A DNA stretch of 64,000 bases, taken from positions 35,799,194-35,863,193 of the forward strand of contig CP092865.1 in NCBI GenBank assembly GCA_030710605.1, written 5' to 3'. The notes under the pieces are model-generated. The model did no database searches. It worked only from the letters and a program-made list of their open reading frames with translations, and was not told the DNA's origin. This DNA is from Cordylochernes scorpioides (Eukaryota; Arthropoda; Arachnida; Pseudoscorpiones; Chernetidae). A program made the position numbers and the translations under genes. Below, in pieces: positions 33,594-45,353 of the stretch (positions within the stretch are counted from its first letter, which is position 1; the number at the start of each line of letters is the position of its first letter).

Positions 33594-36109
33594 AATAAAT
33601 AAATTCTTCACAAATCGTCCTATTATTGACTAAGCATATACGTTATGCAATTATCTTGGAAATACGGATCAAGTATAGTTATGAAAAATGAAGCTTCAAA
33701 TCTATATATATATGCACCAACTAGGGGTCGAAATGATACTTTTGGAATGTAGGGATCTAAAGGTAACAAATTTTAAAGCATGTTATTACACAGCAGATCG
33801 GGGTGTTTGTACCTACAAGCCATGCACCTAGTACAGTAGGAATGGCCCATTTATTTTGTACCACTTTAACAACTCTAACCTCGAGCGACGACTGCCTTGC
33901 TATTACTACATTGAAGATGTCGTCCATTGAGTGGCGGGCACCCCAGGGGGCCGCGTCTGTCACCCACAATATTTACTCTGGGAAATTGGAATTTTCTTTG
34001 ACCTACATTGTCATGTCAATTCCCTCACTTTTATTCGCGCACGTCTCGTGTCTAGTTGTTCCACACTCACAATATAAATCTTGTTTGAGGAAACAACTCC
34101 TTTAGATGGGGAATATATTCGTTTAAAATGAACAAACTCAAATATAGACAAATGCACAAATTTTAGGTTTATACTTAATAGATTTTCATTGGTTTTTTTT
34201 TTTATTAAATATGCAAACCAGAGATGTATATATATACGAATTATCATTGTTCTTACACCTCAGAATGATGGCGAAACATCGAGGGGTCGACCTTTCATAT
34301 TAAATCTTACTTTTCCTTATTACTAATAATTGTATATAGTTGCGGAACTACTGGTTTCCTGTGCTGTTCTTTTCCTGATATTGCACCTTGTACGGAGAAT
34401 CTGTATAAGACTAATGTCTTAATAAAGGCTTTGTGTGTGTGTGTGTATATACGAATTATCTTTATATAAAGATCGTATTAATTTTAAATCACCCGGAGAG
34501 AGATTACAAGTTTCGTATAAAATTCGCGCATAAACACCAATATATGTCGTTGAAGTCAGTTCGAACAAAGTTTCCATGAAACATGTTATCCACCACGAGG
34601 AAAATATATTTATATATATAATTCCCCAGTTATGACTTAATACTGAAGGTTAAAGGCAGATACATTTCAAAAATTTTATTACAGCACAGAATGGACATGC
34701 GTACGCAATGAGATTGCCGTTATGCTGATAACGTGAGTGTGAACATTCGGAAATTTTAGCTTGAGATTTACTTTATCGCCTATTTCAAATATAAAAAAAA
34801 ATCTGAAAGCTCCAATTATGGACATGCTGAAGCCAATTATAGTTAATCTGATTTATATATATATAAAGATTTTAAAAAAAACTGTGTATTTTTAAAGTCA
34901 CCTTTGAAACATTTTCCGAAAATGCTAACATCAATCTGACAATTTTCAAAGGAGTCCGTTAAAATTGACAAGAAATAAGTGGTACCACCGATTTCGTTAA
35001 CCATTGTCAAAACTATTTTCGAAGAGACAAGAAAGAACCATCCAAACGCGAATAAATGTGGCCAAAAGGCTAGGATTATCTCCAAGTGAAATAGTTCACA
35101 TTAATAGCATTCATGTAAACCTATAAAAAAAACATTGTCGAGGAAAAACGGTAATATGTAGTTATTCTAGAAAGGGTCTACTTAGATGACACAAAAAAAT
35201 TGTAGACAAAAAGGACGCGCAAGCAGATAGTATGTTTGTGAGCAGTGTAATGGAATATTTTCAGAGATTCAAGTATAGGCATGATACTGCTTACGTGTAA
35301 ACTTCCGATCCTCTAAGTGACTCAACTGCCAAAACCCACTTGGTCTACTTATAGGCTAGTGTGATGAACCGGAAATACATTCCTAATTTGTTTGACAGTG
35401 GAACAACAGAGGTGTGGATTCATATAGATAAGGTCTCAAGCCATACATCCATGTCTATGAGGTCCTGGTACACACAGAAGGAAACTGAAATCCATGACAT
35501 TCTACGAGCATTAATCTCTTTCCCACTCCAAAATCACCTGATACATCCCCAATGGGATTTTCTGGTATTGGGTTCCCCGAAGCATTCCTACTAGGAGTCT
35601 AACACTCATAGAATTCTTATGGAAATTCTCCATTCTTTCGTAGAAGTTTGCCACCATAGAAACTGGGATATAGAGATATGTATATAACTGGGGCTATCAT
35701 ATAGGGCATAATTGTTGGTGGTCCAAGGGGATTTAAAATAAATTAAATTTTGAAATCGTTCGAATATATATTCCTCAAACCTCTGTAATACAGAAATTCC
35801 TCTAGCCAACTTTTGTAGCAATAACCTTCCCCTTTGAAAACATTATCCAAATAAACATGATAAAAATATGTGTTATAAACTTTAAATGATATATACGTGT
35901 TGGATATTTTAAAAGGAATTTTATTTTTGTTGATGTGTTTAAAATAACAGTTATTTAAAAAAATAAGGATTCCAAAGTTGACCACTTCAGACGTTCTATG
36001 AAAAAGTAGCAGTACCTGGCAATACTTGTGGAGTGCAACGTGAATGGTGGGTTGATTGACAATGTGGGATTTGAGGTGATTTGGTTTACATGTCCCAACT
36101 ACATGTGAT
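33594..36109. other. Unassigned right-arm sequence
   Basis: Counterpart of 1141-3437 apart from the insertion at 34246-34445. No gene recognised. Confidence 0.45.
34246..34445 (+). mobile_element. 200 bp retroposed element, right arm only
   Basis: Flanked by a perfect 15 bp direct repeat tatatacgaattatc (34231-34245 and 34446-34460). The left arm has one copy of that site (about 2780-2795). The insert contains 'atgatggcgaaacatcg', an AATAAA and ends in a (gt)n tail, so it is in plus orientation. The long target-site duplication and simple-repeat tail indicate LINE- or PLE-type retroposition of a short non-autonomous or 5'-truncated element. Confidence 0.85.
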
Positions 36110-36345
36110 CGTGATATCCATGGTGGGCACGACTGCCTTTTGTTGTAAGTATAAATAACATATCTGCATGTGAGGAAGCAGTTTGGCCTTTTAATCTACA
36201 AGGTGCTAAAGCCCCTTTGGTTATTGTACTCACTGGGACTTGTGCTTAATCGGGGAGGAAGTGGGCATTCATGCAGAAGGACTTGCCCGTGATTCGATCC
36301 CGGGGTTCAACAATCCTCTACTAGCCCCTTTAGAGTCAGTAGTTT
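36110..36345 (+). repeat. SINE-like dispersed repeat, right-arm partner without U6
   Basis: Uninterrupted counterpart of 785-1140. Ends with gtgattcgatcccgg, B-box-like, inside a CCCG…CGGG stem. Confidence 0.55.
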
Positions 36346-36446
36346 TTTCATCTAGAGGCAAACAGTTTTAAATGTTTATGTTGAATAGAGAGTTCGGACT
36401 TGTTTTAATTACACAAAAGCAAACATCAATCTATTTTACATGTATA

Positions 36447-37195
36447 TTTGGAAGATATTAACAAAAATAAATGAGATCTATTAAAATGATGTGGAATATA
36501 TTTCTAAAGATGAGGCATGGTGAATTCTAATATCGATATTCTTTAAAACCCGTAAAAAAACACACTCTCCAAAATAAGTTAGGGGGATATATAAATTACA
36601 AGACAAACAAAAATGGGAGTTGCTAATTGTTTTTCAACATTTGAAATCAGAAGCTAATTACATGTATTATGGAAACATTTTTAAAAGTACTATCTGACAA
36701 CTTTGTATTCTATAAAATGAATGTATTTTTTCCGCATAACGAAATTGATTTTCATTAATGAGACATCTAAATAAGTCAACTCCAAGTCCAGTAACGCTTC
36801 TGCAATGTTACGTTAGAAGCAATGTTGCTGAAATGTCACAGCATCTGTGGTCATGTTTATTGTTTATTCTCACTGAACAAACCGAACGGTCGTTGCTGAA
36901 TTGGCTTAATGTTAGCCCTCTTTTCTATACGCTGGAATTTCATATTGTTTCTATGGAATAGTGTGCACTACATATTTTATATACATTTTCGGGAAATAAA
37001 TTTTTTAAATATGTTATCTTCCTCACATAAGAGACAAATTTTATTACAGAAAAATGTTTTGAGCTCAATTGATGATACAACCGAGTAATATATCAGAAGT
37101 TTAGTATAACCAGGAAATATTCTAAATTATTAAATACTTAAAACAAAAATTTCGCACATTGTTTGGCTCTTATATTTTTTATTACATTAATCATA
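36447..37195. other. AT-rich region, no gene seen
   Basis: Outside the palindrome. Short frame 36758-36961 has no recognisable domain. Confidence 0.4.
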
Positions 37196-38580
37196 AAACC
37201 TACTTCCTTAGACCTGACTGCGATGATAAAATATATATTAAAAAATAATGGCTTATATTTCTATATATAAAAAAATACTAATCCAAGTTAAACCTTTATT
37301 ATTTAAAGTACAAGATACGTTCATTAATATCCAGGACTGTTAAAAAAATGTTTTCTTTTTTAAAGCTAGAGGAACGAATATTATACACAGTTAAATACTG
37401 GACATTTGACCACACCTGACTGTAAGCACGAGTCTCGTGGCGCACGTGGCGATCTAAAAAAAAATAACAAAACAACATCCATATATGGTTCCTATTTCTA
37501 TTTTTAAAATGGCCGTTTTCAAAGAGGAGAAAAATGCATTTAGTTTTGTTTTAAATTGAAAATAATTGCTACTGATAGGCTTTAATTGATTTAAGAAGCT
37601 TTTGGGAATGCTTCTTTATTCAGTTAAAGAACTTTTGAATGGTTTTCACGCTTCCGAAAAGGTCGAGAAGAGGCAAACGACGATCAACATTTTGGGCGTC
37701 CAAAACCCGTAAACAAGACGTCAATCCAGCCGATAGATTGAAATGGGGAACTAAAGCCCCAAAAGGCAAGGTTTGCAATGTCCAAAGTCAAAACTTTGCT
37801 TGGTACATTTTTCGAATTCTACGGTTTGGTTCATCATGAATTTACTACTTTTATGCGTACACTTAATCAAGAGGTTTATTTGGAAATAACGAAGCGTTTA
37901 AGGTAGGCATAGTGCGCCTTAAAAGATCCGAAAGATGGCAAAACAATGACTGGATACTTCACGTCGATGATGCGCGACTACACACAGTCCATATTGTTTA
38001 GCAGTTCTTGGCCAAGCATTCGACCACACAACTCTTTAATACGCCCTAATTCCCACGACTTAGCCCCCAATGACTTTTTCCTCTATTCTAAATTTAAAAT
38101 GAAGTTAAAAAGAAGGAAATTTGACAACGTCCTTATGATGCAAGCTGAATCGAAGGCAACCTTGAGGAACCTGTCAAAAGATTACTCTACTCCTGCTTCG
38201 ATAAATGAAAAAAAAAAAAGATGGCAAAGATGCATTAAGGAAGGAGGGATATATTTTGAGAAATATTAAATTAGTTTTTATTTTTATATATATTTTTAAA
38301 ATACGCAACAGTCCTGTGTATGTATTATAATAAATGCATTGCTGCCCTATTTTCGAAGATATAATATTATATGAAAGATCTTAATTAATTAGTGGTGAAT
38401 GCTCTCTTAGCAGCCTATTCATATTAATATCCAGGTGGTAACTAATATATTGGATTGTTTTTTTTTATTATTTGAAAGTATATAAGAAGAGTATTTAGGG
38501 GACATTTATGTTAATAGGTGTGCTAAACGTAAACTTAAAAGTAAATGCATTGAGCAACGCTCTTCCGCAAATATTATTTT
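37196..38580. repeat. Degraded 373 bp-unit copy split by a mariner
   Basis: The left piece (37196-37250: cttccttagacctgactgcgatgataaa) and right pieces (38385-38450: agtggtgaatgctctctta; 38550-38570: gagcaacgctctt) match successive parts of the 373 bp unit at 9640-10678. The mariner relic lies between them, implying nested insertion. Confidence 0.55.
37615..38270 (+). pseudogene. mariner-family transposase relic
   Basis: Frames are broken, but translation in successive frames gives the C-terminal two-thirds of a mariner transposase: a GLVHHEF-like block (about 37830-37850), NQEVYLEI (about 37870-37895), LAPNDFF (about 38055-38080, the region of the last catalytic Asp), KMKLKRRKFD (about 38095-38125) and KKRWQRCI…YFE (about 38200-38262). 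The HDN-type second catalytic block is unrecognisable. At least three frame changes and a lost N-terminus make it inactive. Confidence 0.85.
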
Positions 38581-38581
38581 A

Positions 38582-39012
38582 CTAGCCGAATGACCCGGGC
38601 AACGCCCGTGTTTTACCCCGATTGAATGTTTTTATTCAAATACTATTTGTTACAATTATAAATTGGCGCCTTAAATAAATGCATATATTAGTTAATAACT
38701 ATAGCCTATGTGCTTTATCTGTCTATGTACTGTTGGCTTCCGTAGGCGTCTCTTACTGGGAAAAAGAAAGAGAGGATTCCATTTAGTTATTAACTAATAT
38801 ATGCATTTATTTAAGGAGCGACCCGCTCCAACACAATAGTTACAAAAACGAAAAAGTGAGTGGGGGGGGGGGGGCATGATGGGGGGGGGGGCAAAGGTGG
38901 CGTGATCGTAGCCAACCAATAGGAGAGCGCCAGTCCAAAAAAAAGCAAACGGTGACAGAGATGAAAAATGAATGACGGATTAAGAACGCATGACGCTCGT
39001 AACTGTATATAT
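38582..39012 (-). mobile_element. Helitron-like element sharing ends with the tRNA-Gly family
   Basis: Its minus-strand 3' end is CTAG plus a gggcgttgcccggg-type hairpin. Its other end (acggtgacag … catgacgct … aactgtatata) matches the ends of 62273-62525. The interior differs: instead of a tRNA it has an inverted tract (aaataaatgcatatattag at about 38672-38690 and its complement at about 38795-38815) and G-homopolymers at 38863-38892. So one family has variable cargo. Confidence 0.75.
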
Positions 39013-39014
39013 AA

Positions 39015-39624
39015 CTAGCGGACCCGCCCGAAAAATACTCGATAAGTTGAATAAAATCAATATTAATTGGTTCCCTCGGTAATTGGAAGTTAAAGGAATA
39101 GTATCTTGCCTTGGAATTGTATCATTATTCTTGTATCGATGTACCCGGCTTCGCCCGGGTTTTACCCGAGTAAAGGTTTGTTTAACGAATCTCTCGATAA
39201 AGTGAACATTTTTTCCCGGTCCCTTGAAAAAATACTCGATAAGTTGAATAAAATCAATATTAATTGGTTCCCTCGGTAATTGGAAGTTAAAGGAATAGTA
39301 TCTTGCCTTTGAATTGTATCATTATTCTTGTCTCAAATAAATTGCCGTGTCATCCTGAATTTTGTCTTTCCTAATTTTCTACATTACAAAATCATCGTAT
39401 CATCATGATAATATTTAGAGCAGATTGTTGAATTATAACAGATAAATTAGAATATTTATCTTGATTATTTCTAGGCGAAAAGTTATTTCAAAAAATTTAT
39501 TTGCTAGAAACCTTCCCAGTACTATACTAAATAACTTCCCAAAGTTTCATGGCGATCCAATGAGTGGTTTGGTCAGGCATAAAGGACAAACAAACAGACA
39601 TACATTCATTTTTATATATATAGA
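39015..39624 (-). mobile_element. Non-autonomous Helitron, reverse orientation
   Basis: Starts CTAG at 39015 with a GC segment and ends …tatatatagA at 39624, followed by T: that is, TC…CTAG on the minus strand. The block 'actcgataagttgaataaaa' occurs twice inside it (39037 and 39235), an internal duplication. Confidence 0.8.
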
Positions 39625-39793
39625 TATCAAAAGTAATTTTCAAAACAAAAGAGGTGACTTGACATATTTCTGAAAACACACACACAGACAGATTCATTTA
39701 TATATATAATATATATATATATTAACAGTAATTAAACGTAACAGTAAGAAAATGTTGATTTTAAAATATTTTAATTTTAAAATATTTTAAATA
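39625..39793. other. Spacer between Helitrons
   Basis: AT-rich. The 'cagtaattaaacgtaacag' segment recurs directly after the next Helitron (40552), so the target region is duplicated. Confidence 0.5.
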
Positions 39794-40547
39794 CTAGCGG
39801 ACCCGCCCGGCTTCGCCCGGGTTTTACCCGAGTGAATGTTTGTCTAACGAACATTTGTTAAAACAATTCTCTTTAAACTTATAAAACGTACTCGGCTTCG
39901 CCCGGGGTTTTACCCGAGTAAAGGTTTGTCTAGCGAACATTTGTTAAAACAATTATCTAAAAACTTATTAAAAAATAAAAAAGATATATTTGATAATTTG
40001 AAACTTGTAAATTTGAATCTCTCGATAAAGTGAACATTTTTTCCCGGTCCCTGTGTGCCTTGTCATCCTGAATTTTGTCTTTCCTAATTTTCTACATTAG
40101 AAAATCATAGTTTTATCTAGTGAACATTTTTTCCCGGTCCCTTGAGAAATACTCGATAAGTTGAATAAAATCAATATTAATTGGTTCCCTCGGTAATTGG
40201 AAGTTAAAGGAATAGTATCTTCGCCTTGGAATTGTATCATTATTCTTGTCGCAAATAAATTGCCGTGTCATCCTGAGATAATCTTACTTTTGATAAATAA
40301 TATTTAAGATAACAAACTTAGTGATAAGAAAACTTGTTATCATCGTCACAATGGGGGCGCTGCTTGCGAGTTAAATCTACAAATCTGCAAATAACTCTAA
40401 GGATATTCAAGATATTCATGAAATTATTTTTCAAAAACCTTCCCGGTGATATACCTAATAATATTCCAAAATTTCACGGCGATTGGATGTATGGTTTTTG
40501 AATCTATAGAGTACAGACAGACAGACATTCAATTTTATATATATAGA
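39794..40547 (-). mobile_element. Non-autonomous Helitron, reverse orientation
   Basis: CTAG at 39794-39797, hairpin cccggcttcgcccgggt, interior, and 5' end …tatatatagA at 40547. It is flanked by A (39793) and T (40548), the canonical A|T target. It carries 'ggcgctgcttgcgag' and a gacagacagac run near its 5' end. No ORF of Rep/Hel type. Confidence 0.88.
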
Positions 40548-40593
40548 TTAGCAGTAATTAAACGTAACAGTAAGAAAATGTTGATTTTAATAT

Positions 40594-40783
40594 ATGTAAA
40601 TAGAGTCTCTTAAGAAAGACCACCTAAAAACATGACTCAACTTGTTTCTCCTGTAGGTGGTCTCTCATTGGAGGTTCTAATTGATATTAAAGAATCTCTA
40701 ATAGACCTTTAATAAGAGACTGCCTCTCGGAGAGACGGTTTAAGCTACGATTTTAGGCATCCTCTCAATGGAAGCTCTACTGT
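40594..40783. mobile_element. pogo/Tigger-like MITE
   Basis: The right end read on minus, cagtagagcttccattgaga, resembles the TIRs of pogo/Tigger DNA transposons (CAGTAGA-CTCC-type). The left end (tagagtctcttaagaaagac) is a degraded inverse match. Internally it has accacct/aggtggt. About 190 bp, non-coding. Confidence 0.45.
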
Positions 40784-41116
40784 ATCTACTTTTTCAAACT
40801 GTTTGGCTTAATAAATGCCATTTTAACCATTTTAAATGTGTATCAATCGAGTTTTTTTTTTTATATTTTATATCCAAAATCACTTCATTTCAATTCATAG
40901 GGAATTCTTAACATTTTTTTTTTTGTCTTCATTCAGCTCACTTTCTATTATATTTTAAGCCATTGTTCCATTATACATATTTAATACCGTTTACACTGTT
41001 TTACTTTCAAAAATGTCGATGAAATGAGTAGTTTGGTCCGGCATAAAGAAGAGGCATATAATCATTTTTTTCTATAGGCATGATAATATTATTTCAATTT
41101 TATATATATAGATAGA

Positions 41117-41569
41117 TAGAGATTTACTCTTCATTGTTGGGTTTTTATCTTACATTCATTCTTTATTGTTGGCTTTTTATATTACATTCACTCTTCATTG
41201 TTGGCTTTTTATCTTACATTCACTCTTCATTGTTGGCTTTTTATATTATATTTACTCTTCATTGTTGGCTTTTTATCTTACATTCATTCTTCATTGTTGG
41301 CTTTTTATATTATATTTACTCTTCATTGTTGGCTTTTTATCTTACATTCATTCTTCATTGTTGGCTTTTTATATTACATTTACTATTCATTGTTGGCTTT
41401 TTATCTTACATTCACTCTTTATTGTTGGCTTTTTATCTTACATTCATTCTTCATTGTTGGCTTTTTATCTTACATTCACTCTTCATTGTTGGCTTTTTAT
41501 CTTACATTCATTCTTCATTGTTGGCTTTTTATATTACATTCACTCTTCATTGTTGGCTTTTTATATCAT
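41117..41569. repeat. 32 bp minisatellite array 1 (about 14 copies)
   Basis: The unit reads cattgttggctttttat followed by (c/a)ttacattcactctt, 32 bp long. The period is not a multiple of 3 and there are no stops in the unit, so all three frames stay open. The resulting 131-149 aa frames are artefacts. Confidence 0.95.
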
Positions 41570-42230
41570 ATAGAAAATCATAGTTTTATCTAGTGAACAT
41601 TTTTTCCCGTGTCACATTGCCGTGTCATCCTGAGATAATCTTACTTTTGATAAATAATATTTAAGATAACAAACTTAGTGATAAGAAAACTTGTTATCAT
41701 CGTCACAATGGGGGCGCTGCTTGCGAGTTAAATCTACAAATCTGCAAATAACTCTAAGGATATTCAAGATATTCATGAAATTATTTTTCTAAAACCTTCC
41801 CGGTGATATACCTAATAATATCCCAAAATTTCACGGCGATTGGATGTATGTTTTTGAATCTATAGAGTACAAACAAACAGACAGACAGACTACTGTATCT
41901 ACTTTTTCAAACTGTTTGGCTTAATAAATGCCATTTTAAACCATTTTAAATGTGTATCAATCGAGTTTTTTTTTATATTTTATATCCAAAATCACTTCAT
42001 TTCAATTCATAGGGAATTCTTAACATTTTTTTTGTCTTCATTCAGCTCACTTTCTATTATATTTTAAGCCATTGTTCCATTATACATATTTAATACCGTT
42101 TACACTGTTTTACTTTCAAAAATGTCGATGAAATGAGCAGTTTGGTCCGGCATAAAGAAGAGGCATATAATCATTTTTTTCTATATGCATGATAATATTA
42201 TTTCAATTTTATATATATAGATAGATAGAG

Positions 42231-42677
42231 ATTTACTCTTCATTGTTGGCTTTTTATCTTACATTCATTCTAAATTGTTGGCTTTTTATATTACATTCAC
42301 TCTTCATTGATGGCTTTTTATCTTACATTCACTCTTCATTGTTGGCTTTTTATATTATATTTACTCTTCATTGTTGACTTTTTATCTTACATTCATTCTT
42401 CATTGTTGGCTTTTTATATTATATTTACTCTTCATTGTTGGCTTTTTATCTTACATTCATTCTTCATTGTTGGCTTTTTATATTACATTTACTATTCATT
42501 GTTGGCTTTTTATCTTACATTCACTCTTTATTGTTGGCTTTTTATCTTACATTCATTCTTCATTGTTGGCTTTTTATCTTACATTCACTCTTCATTGTTG
42601 GCTTTTTATCTTACATTCATTCTTCATTGTTGGCTTTTTATATTACATTCACTCTTCATTGTTGGCTTTTTATATCA
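42231..42677. repeat. 32 bp minisatellite array 2 (about 14 copies)
   Basis: Same unit and almost the same order of variants as array 1, as part of the 1.1 kb duplication. Confidence 0.95.
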
Positions 42678-43031
42678 TATAGAAAATCATAGTTTTATCT
42701 AGTGAACATTTTTTCCGTGTCACATTGCCGTGTCATCCTGAGATAATCTTACTTTTGATAAATAATATTTAAGATAACAAACTTAGTGATAAGAAAACTT
42801 GTTATCATCGTCACAATGGGGGCGCTGCTTGCGAGTTAAATCTACAAATCTGCAAATAACTCTAAGGATATTCAAGATATTCATGAAATTATTTTCTAAA
42901 ACCTTCCCGGTGATATACCTAATAATATCCCAAAATTTCACGGCGATTGGATGTATGGTTTTTGAATCTATAGAGTACAAACAAACAGACAGACAAACAG
43001 ACAGACAGACATTCAATTTTATATATATAGA

Positions 43032-44035
43032 TTATAAAGTACTTATAAGCTCTTACGAGTTTCAATGATTTAGTCTAAAATTAAACCCTCTTCGGTGCGC
43101 GTGTATTAGCTACACTGAAGATAACTTAAGATAGATGAACACAGCCCTGGATTTTATGGACTAGTTGAAAATATAAAAATACACTTCTAACTATTAATTA
43201 TTATTGATTTTGTGCTAGACTCGGATTTAATCAAACGATTATAGATGTACTGGACGAAAGGAAGTTCGGTGTTTGCAGCAATTAATCAGTTTCTTCTAAT
43301 TTGGCGGTGGGCAAATCCCTATCGTTAGCTGGGATCCTGGCTGGATCATTTTCACCTCGTCCATCAGCCATTTGGCTGCGAGCGCCAAGCAATCATTACG
43401 GCTTACTTACACTCCGGGCAAGGAGCGGACTTGTCCACGCAGCCCTTGTCGCAATTTGTCAGGATTGTGGCTCATCTTGTGTTGGCTTTTATTGCCCTTC
43501 GGTAGAACTTTACAAGACCTTAGAACTTCTAAGACATTGCTTAGGATATAAATAGAAGACTTGAGAATATGACACGCCAGCTTCTATCCCCTCGAAAAAC
43601 TAATTTTCTCAGGCTCACAATTTCTCATTTTTGAACCTCATTTCTTGATAAGAGAGGGAATGATAATATTCCAAATAGAGAAATGTCTTTTTTGTTATAA
43701 AGAATTCCAGTAATAAAAATATAAACACGACTCAATGTGCGTACAATTGTGCAAACGAAGAAAATTGAGCTTAATATACCCCTTTTAAATATGCTACCCC
43801 CGTTCTTTTAGGGTTCCCATGTATATGTAGAAATATGGAAACAACATGTCATTCAGTCGCGATCAACCATGGGTCGTTTTCTAGCATTCGATACTAGAGA
43901 GGTTTCTTTTAAATCTTCTTGGCCATCCAATTTCTTGGAGTTGATGAGGTATAAATTTTCAACATTATATCGAATGGCCAAAAGTGATGGATACACAATC
44001 AGAAGCAGAACATCTTAATACAATATCAAAGCGGT
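43032..44035. other. Unassigned region with a GC-richer patch
   Basis: 43290-43560 is GC-richer than its surroundings and open on plus over 84 codons, but I recognise no domain. It may be a decayed element. Confidence 0.35.
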
Positions 44036-44110
44036 ATGGTAGATGGAACTGATGGGCCAAGAGCCCACCCAATATTTCCCATAGCAGTAAAGATAGTAGA
44101 AAATTGTTTT
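44036..44110 (+). repeat. Remnant of the 373 bp unit
   Basis: aactgatgggccaagagccc … cagtaaagatagtagaa aligns with the CTGATGA-to-'gacagtagaag' part of the reverse array at 10179-10678. Confidence 0.5.
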
Positions 44111-44309
44111 ATTAAAGAAAAAAAAATCGTACTGACTAGATGCCTCACATTTCACATATACAAAAAGCGAGCGAATGCTTTATATGAAATTATTACACAC
44201 TTAGTTTGGAATATATACATTATAGATCGTTGTTATTTACAAATATATTTCTCAGTTGATTTACCAGAAGAAAAAAAGGATTGGTCCATTTAAGCACATT
44301 ATGTTAAAC

Positions 44310-44540
44310 ACTTGTATCGCCCAGAAGATTTAATCCACAGCACGGGAGGGAAGCAGCAGCTCCCAATCAGTCAGCCCGGGCAATTCACAGCGGTGGAGCC
44401 CGCCGCCACCGCCGGATTAAGGGAGTTTTTGTTTAAAGCCTAATCCCCCTTTAATGATACCCCGGCGCTGTTTTAGTTAAACTAACTCCCCGACGTCTAC
44501 GTGCTGATTGCTCGAGGAAACTTTGGAATTCAAAGAGCTG
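44310..44540. repeat. GC-rich unknown segment
   Basis: It contains gtggagcccgccgccaccgc and gatgccccgg-like runs in an AT-rich setting. No frame and no known family. It could be a SINE or an element fragment. Confidence 0.3.
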
Positions 44541-44811
44541 CTCTTTTTTCTATTTAAAAACTTTGCTTAGATTTTTCTAGCACCAACACATACTATACTA
44601 AGATTGTACATTTAATAAATTCCCATCTTATTTTTGAGGGGAAGATATATTCAAGATAAAATATTGGAAGAATAGTTTATTCTCAATTAATCTATTCTAT
44701 GAAAAGATCTCTTCCAAAAATTTATCCCTTACCTTTTATGAAATCTGAAAGATGACAGTTGCAAAGTTGTACGAAAAATAAAGCCCGTAAATAATTGAAA
44801 AAAAAAACGTA

Positions 44812-44930
44812 AGGACAGGCCACGATAACTATTGCGGGTGAAAGGTATATATGTAATAGCCGTTTTTATATACTACAACTCTACACATGTACAAGTTGTT
44901 TTGACATTAAATATGCAGATTTTTAAAGAT
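44812..44930 (+). repeat. SINE-like repeat fragment
   Basis: Matches the 5' part of 27944-28171: ggccacgataac/ggccatgataat, tacacatgta…aagttgttt, and aaatatgcaga-like blocks. Confidence 0.45.
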
Positions 44931-45353
44931 CTTTAAAGTTTTTTTTATATTAAAAGTATTTTCTATAGTTTCTGCTGACATAAAAATATATGTATATATA
45001 TATTAAGATTATATTTTTTTTGTGTTTGATTGTTGAAAAGAGGTGCAGTCGTGGAAAGTAAAGATAATTATTTACCGTTCAAGCAGATTTTTATTTTGAA
45101 TCACTTGAAGCAATTTACACATAAAATTATTTATCACAGGAATATAGAATTTATATAATGAATTCTATAATCGTGATTTTAATTAGAAAAGTAGGGTTAA
45201 TTATACCTATTTACAACAATAATAATTAAAAGTGGTATGTTTTGAATCTATGGTCAAAAATATGTAAAACAGTCAATGAATGAAAATAAAATATATGTTT
45301 TAAAAAAATAATAAAATATTTGCATTTGAGATTATATAATATATATATATATA

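Larger units (their letters stand above)
21956..36446 (-). repeat. Right arm of giant inverted repeat
   Basis: Reverse complement of 685-18152 with scattered substitutions and indels. It lacks the left arm's U6 copy, 2.3 kb block, Helitron and solo LTR, and has its own 200 bp insertion at 34246-34445 and SINE-like block at 27937-28171. Its outer edge at 36446 (tacatgtata) matches the left outer edge at about 687-696. Confidence 0.92.
40784..43031. repeat. Tandem segmental duplication (unit about 1.1 kb)
   Basis: The segment starting tactgtatctac (40784 and 41891), followed by a 32 bp array, then a half-Helitron starting agaaaatcatag (41570 and 42678), repeats in order. The spacing of the two agaaaatcatag junctions is about 1.11 kb. 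The copies are nearly identical, so the duplication is recent or kept uniform. It ends at the Helitron 5' terminus at 43031. Confidence 0.85.

Noticed and set aside
685-36446. The whole inverted repeat as one giant DNA transposon with long TIRs
   Set aside because: No transposase, no flanking target-site duplication, and arm contents are a mixture of unrelated older elements.
41117-42677. Regular short repeats that might be read as a CRISPR array
   Set aside because: There are no unique spacers, units are head-to-tail minisatellites, and the context is eukaryotic.
41134-42702. Several overlapping open frames of 85-149 codons rich in Leu/Phe/Ile, resembling membrane proteins
   Set aside because: They arise from a stop-free 32 bp tandem unit read in all three frames; no start context or homology.
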